Of a stretch of 64,000 nt of DNA, positions 26,343 to 35,074 are shown in pieces. The stretch is from the NCBI RefSeq assembly GCF_014268595.2, contig NZ_CP077091.1, positions 5,811,001 through 5,875,000 of the forward strand, in the 5' to 3' direction. Each line of letters opens with the position of its first letter. Within the stretch, counting starts at the first letter, position 1. Both the position numbers and the translations under genes were made by a program. Below the pieces are notes generated by a model, which saw only the letters and a list, made by a program, of their open reading frames with translations, had not been told where the DNA came from and ran no database searches. The DNA comes from Pseudomonas hamedanensis. Lineage in GTDB: Bacteria > Pseudomonadota > Gammaproteobacteria > Pseudomonadales > Pseudomonadaceae.

Positions 26343-27794
26343 ATGCCAAGCGAATCCCCGGCTGGCGCTCCGGCGACCGGCTCCTCCGTCGACTTCGAAA
26401 AAGTCGGCACGGACTACTTCCAACAACGCGAACTGAAAAAAGGCGCCGCCGGCTGGGTCCTGCTGGTGGGCCTCGGTGTCGCCTATGTCATCTCCGGCGA
26501 TTACGCCGGCTGGAACTTCGGCCTCGCCCAAGGTGGCTGGGGCGGTATGTTCCTCGCCACGTTGCTGATGGCGACCATGTACCTGTGCATGTGTTTTTCT
26601 CTGGCCGAACTGTCGTCGATGATCCCCACCGCCGGCGGCGGCTACGGTTTTGCCCGCAGCGCCTTCGGGCCTTGGGGCGGGTTTTTAACCGGCACCGCGA
26701 TCCTCATCGAATACGCCATCGCCCCCGCTGCCATCGCCGTGTTCATCGGCGCCTACTGCGAGTCGTTGTTCGGCATCGGCGGCTGGATGATCTATCTGGC
26801 GTTCTACATCATCTTCATCGCGATCCATATTTTCGGGGTCGGCGAAGCGCTCAAGCTGATGTTCATCATTACCGCCGTCGCTGCGCTGGCGCTGGGGGTG
26901 TTTCTGGTGGCGATGGTGCCGCACTTTGATGTCGCCAACCTGCTCGACATCCCGGTGACCGCTGCTGCCGGCGCCAGCCCGTTCCTGCCGTTCGGCTATG
27001 TTGGCGTTTGGGCGGCGATTCCGTATGCGATCTGGTTTTTCCTCGCCGTCGAAGGCGTGCCGCTGGCCGCTGAAGAAACCAAGAACCCCAAGCGCGACCT
27101 GCCGCGCGGCCTGATCGGCGCCATGCTGGTGCTGCTGATGTTCGCCCTGCTGATTCTCATCGTTGGCCCCGGCGGCGCAGGTGCCAATTCGTTGCTGACC
27201 TCCGGCAACCCGCTGGTCGAAGCTCTGAGCAAAGCCTACGGGGGCTCGACCTGGATGGGCAGCTTCGTCAACCTGGTCGGCCTGGCCGGACTGATCGCCA
27301 GTTTCTTCTCGATCATCTACGCCTATTCACGGCAGATCTTTGCGCTGTCGCGCGCCGGCTACCTGCCACGCAAACTGTCCGAGACCAACAAAAGCAAAGC
27401 GCCGGTGCTGGCGCTGGTGATCCCGGGCATTATCGGTTTCGGTCTGTCGCTGACCGGTCAGGGCGACCTGCTGATTCTGGTGGCGGTGTTCGGCGCGACC
27501 ATTTCCTACGTGCTGATGATGGCCGCGCACATCACCCTGCGCATCCGTCGCCCCAAAATGGACCGGCCGTACCGCACGCCGGGCGGCATTTTCACCTCGG
27601 GTGTGGCGCTGGTATTGGCGTGCATCGCCGTGGTGGCGGGCTTCCTCGTCGATCCACGGGTGGTGATCGGCGCGGCGATCATCTATGGAGTGTTAATTGC
27701 TTACTTTGCTTTCTACAGTCGGCATCACTTGGTAGCGGGCACGCCGGAAGAAGAATTCGCGGCGATTCAGAAAGCTGAACAAGCCTTGCACTGA
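26343..27794 (+). CDS. eat: Ethanolamine permease (APC family)
   Basis: 483 residues with about 12 transmembrane helices. Residues near the N-terminus (DYFQQRELKKGAAGWVLLVG) and the SGDYAGWNFGLAQGGWGGM segment are typical of bacterial ethanolamine permeases. It brings ethanolamine into the cytoplasm for EutBC. I chose ATG 26343 because GGTGA lies a few bases upstream; ATG 26331 is also in frame. Next gene: eutB, 52 bases on. Confidence 0.93.
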   Translation: MPSESPAGAPATGSSVDFEKVGTDYFQQRELKKGAAGWVLLVGLGVAYVISGDYAGWNFGLAQGGWGGMFLATLLMATMYLCMCFSLAELSSMIPTAGGGYGFARSAFGPWGGFLTGTAILIEYAIAPAAIAVFIGAYCESLFGIGGWMIYLAFYIIFIAIHIFGVGEALKLMFIITAVAALALGVFLVAMVPHFDVANLLDIPVTAAAGASPFLPFGYVGVWAAIPYAIWFFLAVEGVPLAAEETKNPKRDLPRGLIGAMLVLLMFALLILIVGPGGAGANSLLTSGNPLVEALSKAYGGSTWMGSFVNLVGLAGLIASFFSIIYAYSRQIFALSRAGYLPRKLSETNKSKAPVLALVIPGIIGFGLSLTGQGDLLILVAVFGATISYVLMMAAHITLRIRRPKMDRPYRTPGGIFTSGVALVLACIAVVAGFLVDPRVVIGAAIIYGVLIAYFAFYSRHHLVAGTPEEEFAAIQKAEQALH

Positions 27795-27846
27795 TTGTCG
27801 AAAACCACGGCGCAGACGCGTTCTGCGCCGTCACGGAGAACGCTGA

Positions 27847-29241
27847 ATGGCCAGTTTTGCTCACACGGTCGGCGCGCAGACTTACCGCTTCGACAGCTTG
27901 AAAGACGTCATGGCCAAGGCCAGCCCGGCCCGCTCGGGGGATTTTCTGGCCGAGGTCGCCGCGCTCAATGACGGCGAACGGGTGGCCGCGCAAATGGCGC
28001 TGGCGGACATCCCGCTCACGCACTTCCTGCAGGAAGCGCTGATTCCTTACGAAGCCGATGAAGTCACCCGGCTGATCATCGACACCCACGACAAGCAGGC
28101 CTTCGCCGTGGTCAGCCATCTCACCGTTGGCGGCTTTCGCGACTGGCTGCTCAGCGATGCGGCGGATGAAACCAGTCTGCGCGCCCTCGCCCCCGGCCTG
28201 ACCCCGGAAATGGTCGCCGCCGTGTCGAAGATCATGCGCGTGCAGGATCTGGTGCTGATGGCGCAAAAGATCCGTGTGGTCACGAAATTTCGCGGCACCC
28301 TCGGTCTGCGCGGGCGCCTGTCGACCCGTCTGCAACCCAACCACCCAACCGACGAACCGTCCGGCATTGCCGCGAGCATTCTCGACGGTCTGCTCTACGG
28401 CAACGGCGATGCGATGATCGGCATCAACCCGGCCACCGACAGCATCGCCTCGATCTGCGCGATGCTGGAGATGCTCGACGCGATCATCCAGCGCTACGAC
28501 ATTCCAACCCAGGCCTGCGTGCTGACCCACGTCACCACCTCGATCGAGGCGATCAACCGTGGGGTGCCGCTGGATCTGGTGTTCCAGTCGATTGCCGGCA
28601 CCGAAGCGGCCAACGCCAGTTTCGGCATCAACCTCAACGTCTTGCAGGAAGGCTACGACGCCGGCCTCAGCCTGAAGCGCGGCACCCTCGGGCAGAACCT
28701 GATGTATTTCGAAACCGGCCAGGGCAGTGCGCTGTCAGCCAACGCCCACCACGGCGTCGATCAACAGACCTGCGAGACAAGAGCCTACGCCGTGGCGCGC
28801 CATTTCAAGCCGTTCCTGGTGAACACCGTCGTAGGATTTATCGGCCCGGAATACCTCTATAACGGCAAGCAGATCATCCGTGCCGGCCTCGAAGATCACT
28901 TTTGCGGAAAGCTGCTCGGCGTGCCGATGGGTTGCGACATCTGCTACACCAACCACGCCGAAGCCGATCAGGACGACATGGACACTCTGCTGACGCTGCT
29001 CGGCGTCGCGGGGATCAATTTCATCATGGGCATCCCCGGCTCCGACGACATCATGCTCAATTACCAGACCACCTCGTTCCACGACGCCCTCTATGCGCGC
29101 CAGACCCTGGGCTTGAAACCGGCGCCGGAGTTCGAGCAATGGCTGGCGAACATGGGCATCTTCACCCAGGCGGACGGCAAGGTTCGCTTTGGCAATAACC
29201 TGCCGCCGGCCTTCCGTCAGGCCTTGGCGCACTTGGGATGA
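27847..29241 (+). CDS. eutB: Ethanolamine ammonia-lyase large subunit
   Basis: 464 residues, normal length. The adenosylcobalamin-dependent enzyme splits ethanolamine to acetaldehyde and ammonia. Recognisable parts: [82 protein letters not shown] and [29 protein letters not shown] (read in parts). No EutA reactivase and no microcompartment shell genes are nearby. This is the compact pseudomonad version of the pathway, which depends on cellular B12. Confidence 0.96.
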   Translation: MASFAHTVGAQTYRFDSLKDVMAKASPARSGDFLAEVAALNDGERVAAQMALADIPLTHFLQEALIPYEADEVTRLIIDTHDKQAFAVVSHLTVGGFRDWLLSDAADETSLRALAPGLTPEMVAAVSKIMRVQDLVLMAQKIRVVTKFRGTLGLRGRLSTRLQPNHPTDEPSGIAASILDGLLYGNGDAMIGINPATDSIASICAMLEMLDAIIQRYDIPTQACVLTHVTTSIEAINRGVPLDLVFQSIAGTEAANASFGINLNVLQEGYDAGLSLKRGTLGQNLMYFETGQGSALSANAHHGVDQQTCETRAYAVARHFKPFLVNTVVGFIGPEYLYNGKQIIRAGLEDHFCGKLLGVPMGCDICYTNHAEADQDDMDTLLTLLGVAGINFIMGIPGSDDIMLNYQTTSFHDALYARQTLGLKPAPEFEQWLANMGIFTQADGKVRFGNNLPPAFRQALAHLG

Positions 29242-30071
29242 GTCATATGGAAAAACCACCGGTCGATCCGCAAAACCCGTGGCTGGAACTGCGCCGCCTG
29301 ACCCCGGCACGCATTGCCCTGGGCCGCACCGGCACCAGCCTGCCGACACGGGCGCAACTGGACTTTCAGTTTGCCCACGCGCAGGCGCGGGACGCCGTGC
29401 ATCTGGCCTTTGATCACGCCGAAATCAGCGCACAACTCGCTGAGCGCGGGCGTGACAGTCTGCTGCTGCACAGCGCCGCACTGGATCGCAACAGTTACCT
29501 GCAACGACCGGATCTGGGGCGCAAGCTGAGCGATGAATCAGCGCAGGCCTTGCGCGACTATGCCACGGCGCACCCGGGCGGCGTCGATCTGGTGATTGTC
29601 GTCGCCGACGGCCTGTCAGCGCTGGCGGTGCATCGCCACACCTTGCCGTTTCTGACGCGCCTGGAGGAACAGATGGGCGCCGATGGCTGGTCCGTCGCGC
29701 CGGTGGTGCTGGTCGAACAGGGCCGTGTTGCCGTGGGCGATGAAATCGGCCAGTTGCTCGGCGCGAAAATGGTCGTGATGCTGATCGGCGAGCGCCCGGG
29801 CCTCAGTTCGCCGGACAGCCTCGGGCTGTATTTCACCTACGCGCCGAAAGTCGGGCTGACCGATGCCTATCGCAACTGCATTTCCAACGTCAGGCTTGAG
29901 GGCTTGAGCTACGGCATGGCTGCGCATCGCTTGCTGTACCTGATGCGCGAAGCCTGCAGGCGGCAGTTGTCAGGGGTCAATCTGAAGGACGAAGCACAGG
30001 TCCAGACTCTGGAGGCCGACGAGGGCGTCAACATGCGAAGAAATTTCCTACTGGATCCACCTACAACCTGA
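29238..30071 (+). CDS. eutC: Ethanolamine ammonia-lyase small subunit
   Basis: 277 residues. Overlaps eutB by four bases (ATGA), typical of coupled subunits. Signatures: [63 protein letters not shown] and [18 protein letters not shown] (read in parts). It binds the cobalamin together with EutB. It closes the exaC-eat-eutBC group. Confidence 0.95.
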   Translation: MSHMEKPPVDPQNPWLELRRLTPARIALGRTGTSLPTRAQLDFQFAHAQARDAVHLAFDHAEISAQLAERGRDSLLLHSAALDRNSYLQRPDLGRKLSDESAQALRDYATAHPGGVDLVIVVADGLSALAVHRHTLPFLTRLEEQMGADGWSVAPVVLVEQGRVAVGDEIGQLLGAKMVVMLIGERPGLSSPDSLGLYFTYAPKVGLTDAYRNCISNVRLEGLSYGMAAHRLLYLMREACRRQLSGVNLKDEAQVQTLEADEGVNMRRNFLLDPPTT

Positions 30072-30187
30072 ACCGTTTCCGCATTGCCTTTCTGCGCTGG
30101 TTTCAGGCAGGATCGATGCACGGCCGCCAAGGGTTTCCCATCGCCGTCAGAGCAGTTGAAGACAGCCACTTGAAGACGAGACCTATC

Positions 30188-30649
30188 ATGCGGATTATTC
30201 AAGCGACCCTCGAACATCTGGATTTGCTGACCCCGTTGTTCGTCAAGTATCGCGAGTTCTACGGTTCCCTGCCTTACCCGGACTCCTCCCGCGCCTTTCT
30301 GGAAAAACGCCTGCGCCGCAAGGAATCGGTGATCTACCTGGCCCTGGCGGATGATGACGACAAGAAGCTCATGGGCTTCTGTCAGCTTTATCCGAGCTTC
30401 TCCTCGCTGTCGCTCAAGCGCGTATGGATTCTCAACGACATCTACGTCGCCGAAGACGCGCGCCGCCAACTGGTCGCCGACAACCTGATTCGCACCGCAA
30501 AGAAGATGGCCAAGGAAACCCAGGCCGTGCGCATGCGCGTCTCGACCAGCAGCAACAACGAAGTGGCGCAGAAAACCTACGAATCCATCGGCTTCAAGGA
30601 AGACACCGAGTTCAAGAACTACGTACTGCCGATCAGCGACGAACTCTGA
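30188..30649 (+). CDS. GNAT-family acetyltransferase
   Basis: 153 residues with a GNAT fold: FLEKRLRRKESVIYLAL, LNDIYVAEDARRQLVADNLI (acetyl-CoA loop region), and the C-terminal SSNNEVAQKTYESIGFKEDTEFKNYVL. Substrate unknown. The ATG at 30188 was preferred over upstream in-frame codons because the domain starts at MRIIQATLEHLD. It follows eutC by 116 bases. An acetyltransferase gene at the same place in P. aeruginosa suggests conserved linkage but not necessarily a role in ethanolamine use. Confidence 0.9.
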   Translation: MRIIQATLEHLDLLTPLFVKYREFYGSLPYPDSSRAFLEKRLRRKESVIYLALADDDDKKLMGFCQLYPSFSSLSLKRVWILNDIYVAEDARRQLVADNLIRTAKKMAKETQAVRMRVSTSSNNEVAQKTYESIGFKEDTEFKNYVLPISDEL

Positions 30650-30666
30650 ACCTCACTGGGGTTGTT

Positions 30667-30698
30667 CTGTGGCAAGGGAGCTTGCTCCCTCACCACAG
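30667..30698. repeat. Single REP-like hairpin
   Basis: CTGTGGCAAGGGAG-CTTG-CTCCCTCACCACAG forms a stem with a central mismatch. It is a single copy of the type found as doublets at 22288 and 47803, and lies 18 bases after the acetyltransferase stop. Confidence 0.75.
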
Positions 30699-30881
30699 CT
30701 GACCTGCGCCCGACAATTAATCACACCCGACATTCCCCGCTACAAAACCGACGCGCTTTTCATCACTCAGACCTTATAATCCCGACTTTTCCGGCTTGTA
30801 AGAAAAACTACACCCGGCTGTAGGCTTACACGAAGTCATCCGCACAGGCCTGCCGAGTCGGGCCGTCATACAGGTGCCCCC

Positions 30882-31532
30882 ATGGATTTCAACCCGCTCG
30901 ACCTTATCCTGCATCTCGATGTGTACCTCGATTTGCTGGTGAACAACTATGGGCCGTGGATCTACGCCATCCTGTTTCTGGTGATCTTCTGTGAAACCGG
31001 CCTGGTGGTGATGCCCTTCCTGCCAGGCGATTCGTTGCTGTTCATCGCCGGCGCTGTGGCAGCGGGCGGTGGCATGGACCCGGTGCTGCTCGGCGGCCTG
31101 CTGATGCTGGCGGCGATCATGGGCGACAGCACCAACTACGTAATCGGACGAACGGCCGGGGAAAAGCTGTTCAGCAATCCGAACTCGAAAATCTTCCGTC
31201 GCGACTACCTGCAAAAAACCCACGATTTCTACGACAAACACGGCGGCAAGACGGTGACCATGGCGCGTTTCCTGCCGATCATCCGCACCTTCGCGCCGTT
31301 CGTCGCCGGTGTGGCGCGGATGCCATACCCGCGCTTTTTCGGCTTCAGTGTCCTCGGCACCATCCTTTGGGTCGGCGGTCTGGTCACCTTGGGCTACTTC
31401 TTTGGTAACGTGCCGTTCATCAAGAAAAACCTGTCGCTGCTGGTGGTGGCCATCATCCTGCTGTCGCTGGTGCCAATGATCATCGGCGTGGTGCGCAGCC
31501 GTTTCGGCGGCACCAAAGTGCAATCGCACTAA
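30882..31532 (+). CDS. DedA-family inner-membrane protein
   Basis: 216 residues, five to six hydrophobic segments. DedA/VTT motifs: FCETGLVVMPFLPGDSLLF, MGDSTNYVIGRTAGEKL, and ARFLPIIRTFAPFVAGVARMPYPRFF (read in parts). Likely an envelope lipid transporter or flippase, possibly for undecaprenyl phosphate. It precedes the mtfA gene by 4 bases, so the two are probably co-transcribed. Compare the DedA/PAP2 fusion at 8715. Confidence 0.93.
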   Translation: MDFNPLDLILHLDVYLDLLVNNYGPWIYAILFLVIFCETGLVVMPFLPGDSLLFIAGAVAAGGGMDPVLLGGLLMLAAIMGDSTNYVIGRTAGEKLFSNPNSKIFRRDYLQKTHDFYDKHGGKTVTMARFLPIIRTFAPFVAGVARMPYPRFFGFSVLGTILWVGGLVTLGYFFGNVPFIKKNLSLLVVAIILLSLVPMIIGVVRSRFGGTKVQSH

Positions 31533-31536
31533 GCCG

Positions 31537-32349
31537 ATGTGGTCCCTGAGCGCCTGGCGTCGCCGGCGCCTCCTGGCGAAACACCCGATTGCCGACGACC
31601 TGTGGCAACGGGTACGCCACCGCCTGAGCTTTCTCGACGGCATCAACGCCGACGAAGACCGCTGGCTGCGTGAAGCCTGCGTGTTGTTTCTCCAGGACAA
31701 GCACCTGAGCGCCCTACCCGGCGTCGAGCTGCATCAGGAACAACGCCTGCTGCTCGCCGCCCAGGCGCAACTGCCGTTGCTCAGGCTGGGCGACTTGAAT
31801 TGGTATCAGGGCTTTCACGAGATCGTGCTGTATCCCGACGACTTCCTCAGCCCGCAACGCCATCGCGATGCCAGCGGCATCGAGCATGAATGGGACGGCG
31901 AACACAGCGGTGAAGCCTGGCAGCAAGGCCCGGTCATCCTGGCCTGGCCCGGCGTAATGGCCAGCGGTGGCTGGGACGGCTACAACCTGGTGATCCACGA
32001 ACTCGCGCACAAACTCGACATGCTCAACGGCGATGCCAACGGCCTGCCGCCACTGCACGCCGACATGCGCGTCAGCGAGTGGGCCGAGGTGATGCAAGCG
32101 GCTTACGACGACCTCAACCGCCAACTCGACCACGATCCCGACGCCGAAACCGCCATCGATCCCTACGCCGCCGAGAACCCGGCCGAGTTCTTCGCCGTCA
32201 CCAGCGAGTACTTTTTCAGCGCCCCGGATCTGCTCCACGAGGCCTATCCACGGGTGTATGCGCAACTGCAGCTTTTCTACCGTCAGGACCCGTTGGGCAG
32301 GTTGCGGCAACTTCAGGCCTCGGACCCGGTCTATCAGGCGCACGCCTGA
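31537..32349 (+). CDS. mtfA: MtfA-type zinc peptidase (M90)
   Basis: 270 residues. The zinc site is [12 protein letters not shown] with a downstream Glu in [13 protein letters not shown], matching E. coli MtfA, a cytoplasmic peptidase that interacts with the glucose repressor Mlc and affects PTS regulation. Pseudomonads lack the same glucose PTS, so the partner here is unknown. It follows the DedA gene almost directly and precedes ppa. Confidence 0.92.
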   Translation: MWSLSAWRRRRLLAKHPIADDLWQRVRHRLSFLDGINADEDRWLREACVLFLQDKHLSALPGVELHQEQRLLLAAQAQLPLLRLGDLNWYQGFHEIVLYPDDFLSPQRHRDASGIEHEWDGEHSGEAWQQGPVILAWPGVMASGGWDGYNLVIHELAHKLDMLNGDANGLPPLHADMRVSEWAEVMQAAYDDLNRQLDHDPDAETAIDPYAAENPAEFFAVTSEYFFSAPDLLHEAYPRVYAQLQLFYRQDPLGRLRQLQASDPVYQAHA

Positions 32350-32461
32350 GTTCTGCACGACTTTCGGCACATGGCGTACGCGGCAGAATATGCCTATAAT
32401 CGCCGCCACTTTTTGGTCAATCCGACCAGGTTTTTTTGGTCAACTACGGGGGCAACGCCCA

Positions 32462-32989
32462 ATGAGCTACAGCAAGATTCCGGCTGGCAAAGACCTGCCG
32501 AACGACATCTACGTCGCGATCGAGATCCCGGCCAACCACGCGCCGATCAAATACGAAATCGACAAAGACAGCGATTGCCTGTTCGTTGACCGTTTCATGG
32601 CCACCCCGATGTTCTACCCGGCCAACTACGGTTACATCCCGAACACCCTGGCTGACGATGGCGACCCCCTCGACGTGCTGGTCGTGACCCCTTACCCGGT
32701 CGCCCCAGGCTCGGTTATCCGTGCCCGTCCGGTCGGCATCCTGAACATGACCGACGACGGCGGCGGCGATGCCAAAGTCATCGCCGTGCCACACGACAAG
32801 CTGTCCCAGCTGTACGTCGACGTGAAGGAATACACCGACCTGCCACCCCTGCTGATCCAGCAGATCGAGCACTTCTTCGCGAACTACAAAGATCTCGAAA
32901 AAGGCAAATGGGTCAAGATCGAAGGCTGGGCCGGTGCAGACGCCGCCCGCGAAGCGATCACCAAGTCGGTTGCCGCCTACAAAGGCTGA
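32462..32989 (+). CDS. ppa: Inorganic pyrophosphatase
   Basis: 175 residues, family I. Contains [38 protein letters not shown] with the active-site Asp cluster, and [24 protein letters not shown]. It hydrolyses pyrophosphate from biosynthetic reactions in the cytoplasm. The ATG at 32462 gives the usual length. A strong terminator follows. Confidence 0.97.
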   Translation: MSYSKIPAGKDLPNDIYVAIEIPANHAPIKYEIDKDSDCLFVDRFMATPMFYPANYGYIPNTLADDGDPLDVLVVTPYPVAPGSVIRARPVGILNMTDDGGGDAKVIAVPHDKLSQLYVDVKEYTDLPPLLIQQIEHFFANYKDLEKGKWVKIEGWAGADAAREAITKSVAAYKG

Positions 32990-33017
32990 GCCATTGCGCT
33001 TCGCGTTAGGCTTGACG

Positions 33018-33043
33018 AAAACCCCGGAATTCCGGGGTTTTTT
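33018..33043 (+). terminator. Rho-independent terminator of ppa
   Basis: Stem AAAACCCCGG with AATT loop and complement CCGGGGTTTT, followed by further T residues. It lies 29 bases after the ppa stop. Confidence 0.92.
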
Positions 33044-33060
33044 GTGCCTGGAAAACTTCG

Positions 33061-33106
33061 TTAAACAGCGTGTTTAAAATTCAGCATACGGTTTTAATCT
33101 GTTTAA
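33061..33106. promoter_or_regulatory. Candidate operator of the S24-type repressor (TTAAACA/TGTTTAA half-sites)
   Basis: A perfect palindrome TTAAACA-gcg-TGTTTAA at 33061-33077 and a further TGTTTAA half-site at 33100-33106, about 100 to 145 bases before the repressor start. Position and repetition fit autoregulation by the adjacent XRE/S24 protein. Binding is inferred. Confidence 0.5.
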
Positions 33107-33205
33107 TTTCCCACAAGCAAGTCTTACATCCAGTCGCAAAATACAGCCATTTTTTGAACGCCGAGTTTATTCAAACCGCTCTAGCCCGCCCGTAGACTCG
33201 TGTTT

Positions 33206-33952
33206 ATGAGAAAGAACACTAGCGGTCCACGATTCAGGGCACTCCTGGAAGCAGCGAACATCAGCACCACGGATTTCGCAAAGTTCTGGGGCACGGAAGC
33301 CCAAAACGTTCATAACTGGTACACCCGGGGCGTCCCGGCGTATCGCATGGAAGAAGTCTCACGCCTGCTGTCGGTCAATAGTGACTGGCTGAAGACCGGA
33401 GAAGGCGTCAAGGACATCCCGCGCCTGCACGCTCCGGCGAGCAATGGCGACACGTTCGATGCCCAGGCCATTCGCGGGGTGTACACGGTCGTCAACCCCA
33501 GCGACATCGACCTGTCGTTCTTCAAGGAAGCCCCCATTGCCAACGGCGGCGGCAAAACCGAGGTCATCCTCGACCCGGACCAATCCATCCGCCTGCCCCG
33601 CGCCCACCTTGACCAACTCGACATCAAGCACGCCAACGCCATCTGCGCCCACATGATCGGCAACAGCATGGCCGAACGCATCGAAGACGGCTCCATCGTC
33701 GCCATCGACCGCGGCCTGACCCAGGTTGTCGACGGCGAAATCTACGCCGTCGAACACGAAGGCATGCTGCGCATCAAATACCTGCACCGCATGCCCGGCA
33801 ACGGCCTGCGCATGCGCAGCCACAACAGCGCCGAATACCCCGACGAGGTTTTCCGGCCGGCGCAGATCGAGGAACAGAGGATCCATATTCTGGGCTGGGT
33901 GTTCTGGTGGTCGACGCTTGGCAAGCGCAGGCCGGTGGTGCCGTTTTTGTGA
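33206..33952 (+). CDS. XRE helix-turn-helix repressor with S24 (LexA/CI-like) peptidase domain
   Basis: 248 residues. The N-terminal DNA-binding part is about 1-65 (FRALLEAANIS...FWGTEAQNVHNWYTRG). The C-terminal S24 domain has Ser154 in MIGNSMAERIEDG and Lys191 in MLRIKYL, spaced 37 residues as in LexA. The usual Ala-Gly self-cleavage site is not evident; the aligned place reads A-N-G-G-G (112-116). Start at ATG 33206; a GTG two codons upstream is in frame. No phage or bacteriocin genes adjoin it, so it seems an orphan repressor. Target genes unknown. Confidence 0.88.
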   Translation: MRKNTSGPRFRALLEAANISTTDFAKFWGTEAQNVHNWYTRGVPAYRMEEVSRLLSVNSDWLKTGEGVKDIPRLHAPASNGDTFDAQAIRGVYTVVNPSDIDLSFFKEAPIANGGGKTEVILDPDQSIRLPRAHLDQLDIKHANAICAHMIGNSMAERIEDGSIVAIDRGLTQVVDGEIYAVEHEGMLRIKYLHRMPGNGLRMRSHNSAEYPDEVFRPAQIEEQRIHILGWVFWWSTLGKRRPVVPFL

Positions 33953-33983
33953 CGGGCTCGCCGATCTCAATCTACACACAGAA

Positions 33984-34013
33984 CCTGTGGGAGCGAGCCT
34001 GCTCGCGAACAGG
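33984..34013. repeat. Single REP unit, type GTGGGAGCGAGCCTGCTCGCGAA
   Basis: One copy of the unit seen as a doublet at 8553-8650, with short self-complementary ends (CCTGT and ACAGG). It lies 32 bases after the repressor stop. Confidence 0.8.
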
Positions 34014-34145
34014 CCCTGAAAACCGGTACAAATCCAGAGTTCGTACCGCTTCAGTCGCTCTAACCCGCACTTGAGGCTGGGAATCCAAAGCAAAACTCAG
34101 TATCCTGCGCCCCACATTTGCGCATCGGCCCGCCCAGCGGCTCAG

Positions 34146-34244
34146 ATGACGCCCGACGCGGCAGACCAACGTCTGACCAAGTCCCACAGCCGGACGCAGA
34201 TCCGGATGTACGTTTTGAAGGCTGGCGCGGTTTACCAAAAATAA
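34146..34244 (+). CDS. Possible 32-residue peptide gene (low confidence)
   Basis: ATG to TAA, starting MTPDAADQRLTKSHSR and rich in basic residues. There is no strong ribosome site. A perfect terminator hairpin begins 19 bases after the stop, so something on the plus strand is transcribed here. That could be a short mRNA, a small RNA, or just the tail of the repressor message. Unrecognised; treat as a candidate only. Confidence 0.2.
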   Translation: MTPDAADQRLTKSHSRTQIRMYVLKAGAVYQK

Positions 34245-34262
34245 ACCAAGCCAGTCCCCGAG

Positions 34263-34286
34263 AAGCCGGCCACAAGCCGGCTTTTT
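34263..34286 (+). terminator. Rho-independent terminator
   Basis: Perfect 8-base stem AAGCCGGC / GCCGGCTT with a CACAA loop and a T-run. It ends a plus-strand transcript coming from the repressor or from the unknown 34020-34260 segment, and insulates relBE from it. Confidence 0.88.
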
Positions 34287-34362
34287 AATGTCTGCGAAAA
34301 GGCTACGCCTACCGTCCGGAACTTGAATTCTCACTTGTCGAGAAGGCGACCCTCTTGTTACC

Positions 34363-34382
34363 GTAATGACAACCGTCATTAC
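34363..34382. promoter_or_regulatory. relBE operator palindrome GTAATGAC-aacc-GTCATTAC
   Basis: A perfect 8-base inverted repeat with a 4-base spacer, ending 12 bases before the antitoxin ATG. This is the usual place and form of the autoregulatory site bound by a RelB/ParD-type antitoxin or its toxin complex. Confidence 0.75.
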
Positions 34383-34394
34383 AGGTATTCCATC

Positions 34395-34634
34395 ATGGCT
34401 TCCATCAACATCCGCATCGATGATGATTTGAAACAGCGCTCCTTCGCCGAACTCGAAAAGCTCGGCGTCACGCCGTCGGAGCTTCTGCGCCAAACCCTCC
34501 AATATGTTGCAGAGCGGGGCAAGTTACCCTTCAAAGCCGCGTTGCTCAGTGAAGAAGATGAAGCGCTTATTGCCGTAGTCACCGAACGTCTCGCATCCCC
34601 TCAGCGGGTCAAGGTGAGTCTGGATGACTTATGA
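34395..34634 (+). CDS. relB: RelB/DinJ-family antitoxin
   Basis: 79 residues. N-terminal ribbon-helix-helix (MASINIRIDDDLKQRSFAELEKLGVTPSELLRQ, read in parts) for DNA binding and dimerisation, then an acidic C-terminal part that would wrap the toxin. It overlaps the toxin gene by 11 bases. Base composition is lower in GC than the neighbouring core genes, consistent with acquisition. Start chosen at the first residue of the RHH motif. Confidence 0.9.
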   Translation: MASINIRIDDDLKQRSFAELEKLGVTPSELLRQTLQYVAERGKLPFKAALLSEEDEALIAVVTERLASPQRVKVSLDDL

Positions 34635-34920
34635 GCTTGAGTTTGATCGACGTGCATTAAAAGAGTGGAACAAGCTGGGCGATACGGTTCGCCAACAGTT
34701 CAAAAAAAAACTGGCTGAGGTCTTGGAAAACCCTCGAATCGAAGCCAATCGGCTTCGCGAGCTACCAGACTGCTATAAAGTGAAATTGAAAAGCGCCGGT
34801 TATCGCTTGATTTATCAGGTACTCGATCAGGAAATATTGGTGTTCGTGGTCGCTATTGGCAAACGTGAGCGGGAGGCGGCCTACGAGGTTGCGCAAGATC
34901 GCTTGCCATCCCGAGCCTGA
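34624..34920 (+). CDS. relE: RelE-family toxin (mRNA interferase)
   Basis: 98 residues of the RelE/ParE superfamily. Pattern: YELEFDRRALKEWNKLGDTVRQQFKKKL, then LPDCYKVKLKSAGYRLIYQV and the C-terminal IGKRERE-x-x-Y. The basic C-terminal cluster and the Tyr fit RelE-type ribosome-dependent mRNA cleavage. Its stop at 34918-34920 directly abuts the remnant of darT. Confidence 0.9.
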   Translation: MTYELEFDRRALKEWNKLGDTVRQQFKKKLAEVLENPRIEANRLRELPDCYKVKLKSAGYRLIYQVLDQEILVFVVAIGKREREAAYEVAQDRLPSRA

Positions 34921-35074
34921 TTTCGAAAAATGCCATTTGTCGGACGCACGCTACCGAGGTGCAAAGGGCTGATCATTTGTAAAAAGTCCAACGCGTACAT
35001 CCATAGAACCAGACGTCGCAGCCAGAGGCCTGACGTTGCCGGTCCATGCGCGTCCCAAATGGTATTTCCAATGA
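34921..35074 (+). pseudogene. 3' remnant of darT (DNA ADP-ribosyltransferase toxin), frameshifted
   Basis: Reading from 34921, one frame gives a segment ending [10 protein letters not shown]. The next frame, entered at the five-A run 34981-34985, gives [15 protein letters not shown], then [14 protein letters not shown] and a stop at 35072-35074. Removing one A from the run would join both into about 50 uninterrupted codons. The C-terminal pattern L-x-V-x-x-R-x-x-W-Y-F is what I know for DarT toxins, and the stop overlaps the darG ATG (ATGA) as in intact darTG operons. The first three quarters of darT are absent; relBE occupies that place. Confidence 0.8.

Larger units (their letters stand above)
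33953..34394. other. 442-base gap: single REP, possible short gene, terminator, relBE operator
   Basis: The stretch holds a single REP unit at 33984-34013, about 130 bases with nothing recognisable, a possible 32-codon reading frame at 34146-34244, a clear plus-strand terminator at 34263-34286, and the relBE control palindrome at 34363-34382. No tRNA or integrase remnant was seen. Confidence 0.7.

Noticed and set aside
34930..35070. Extending darG upstream to the ATG at 34930
   Set aside because: Those 47 codons correspond to the DarT remnant in a shifted frame; the macrodomain starts at MIRFTQGN and the ATGA overlap marks 35071 as the true start.
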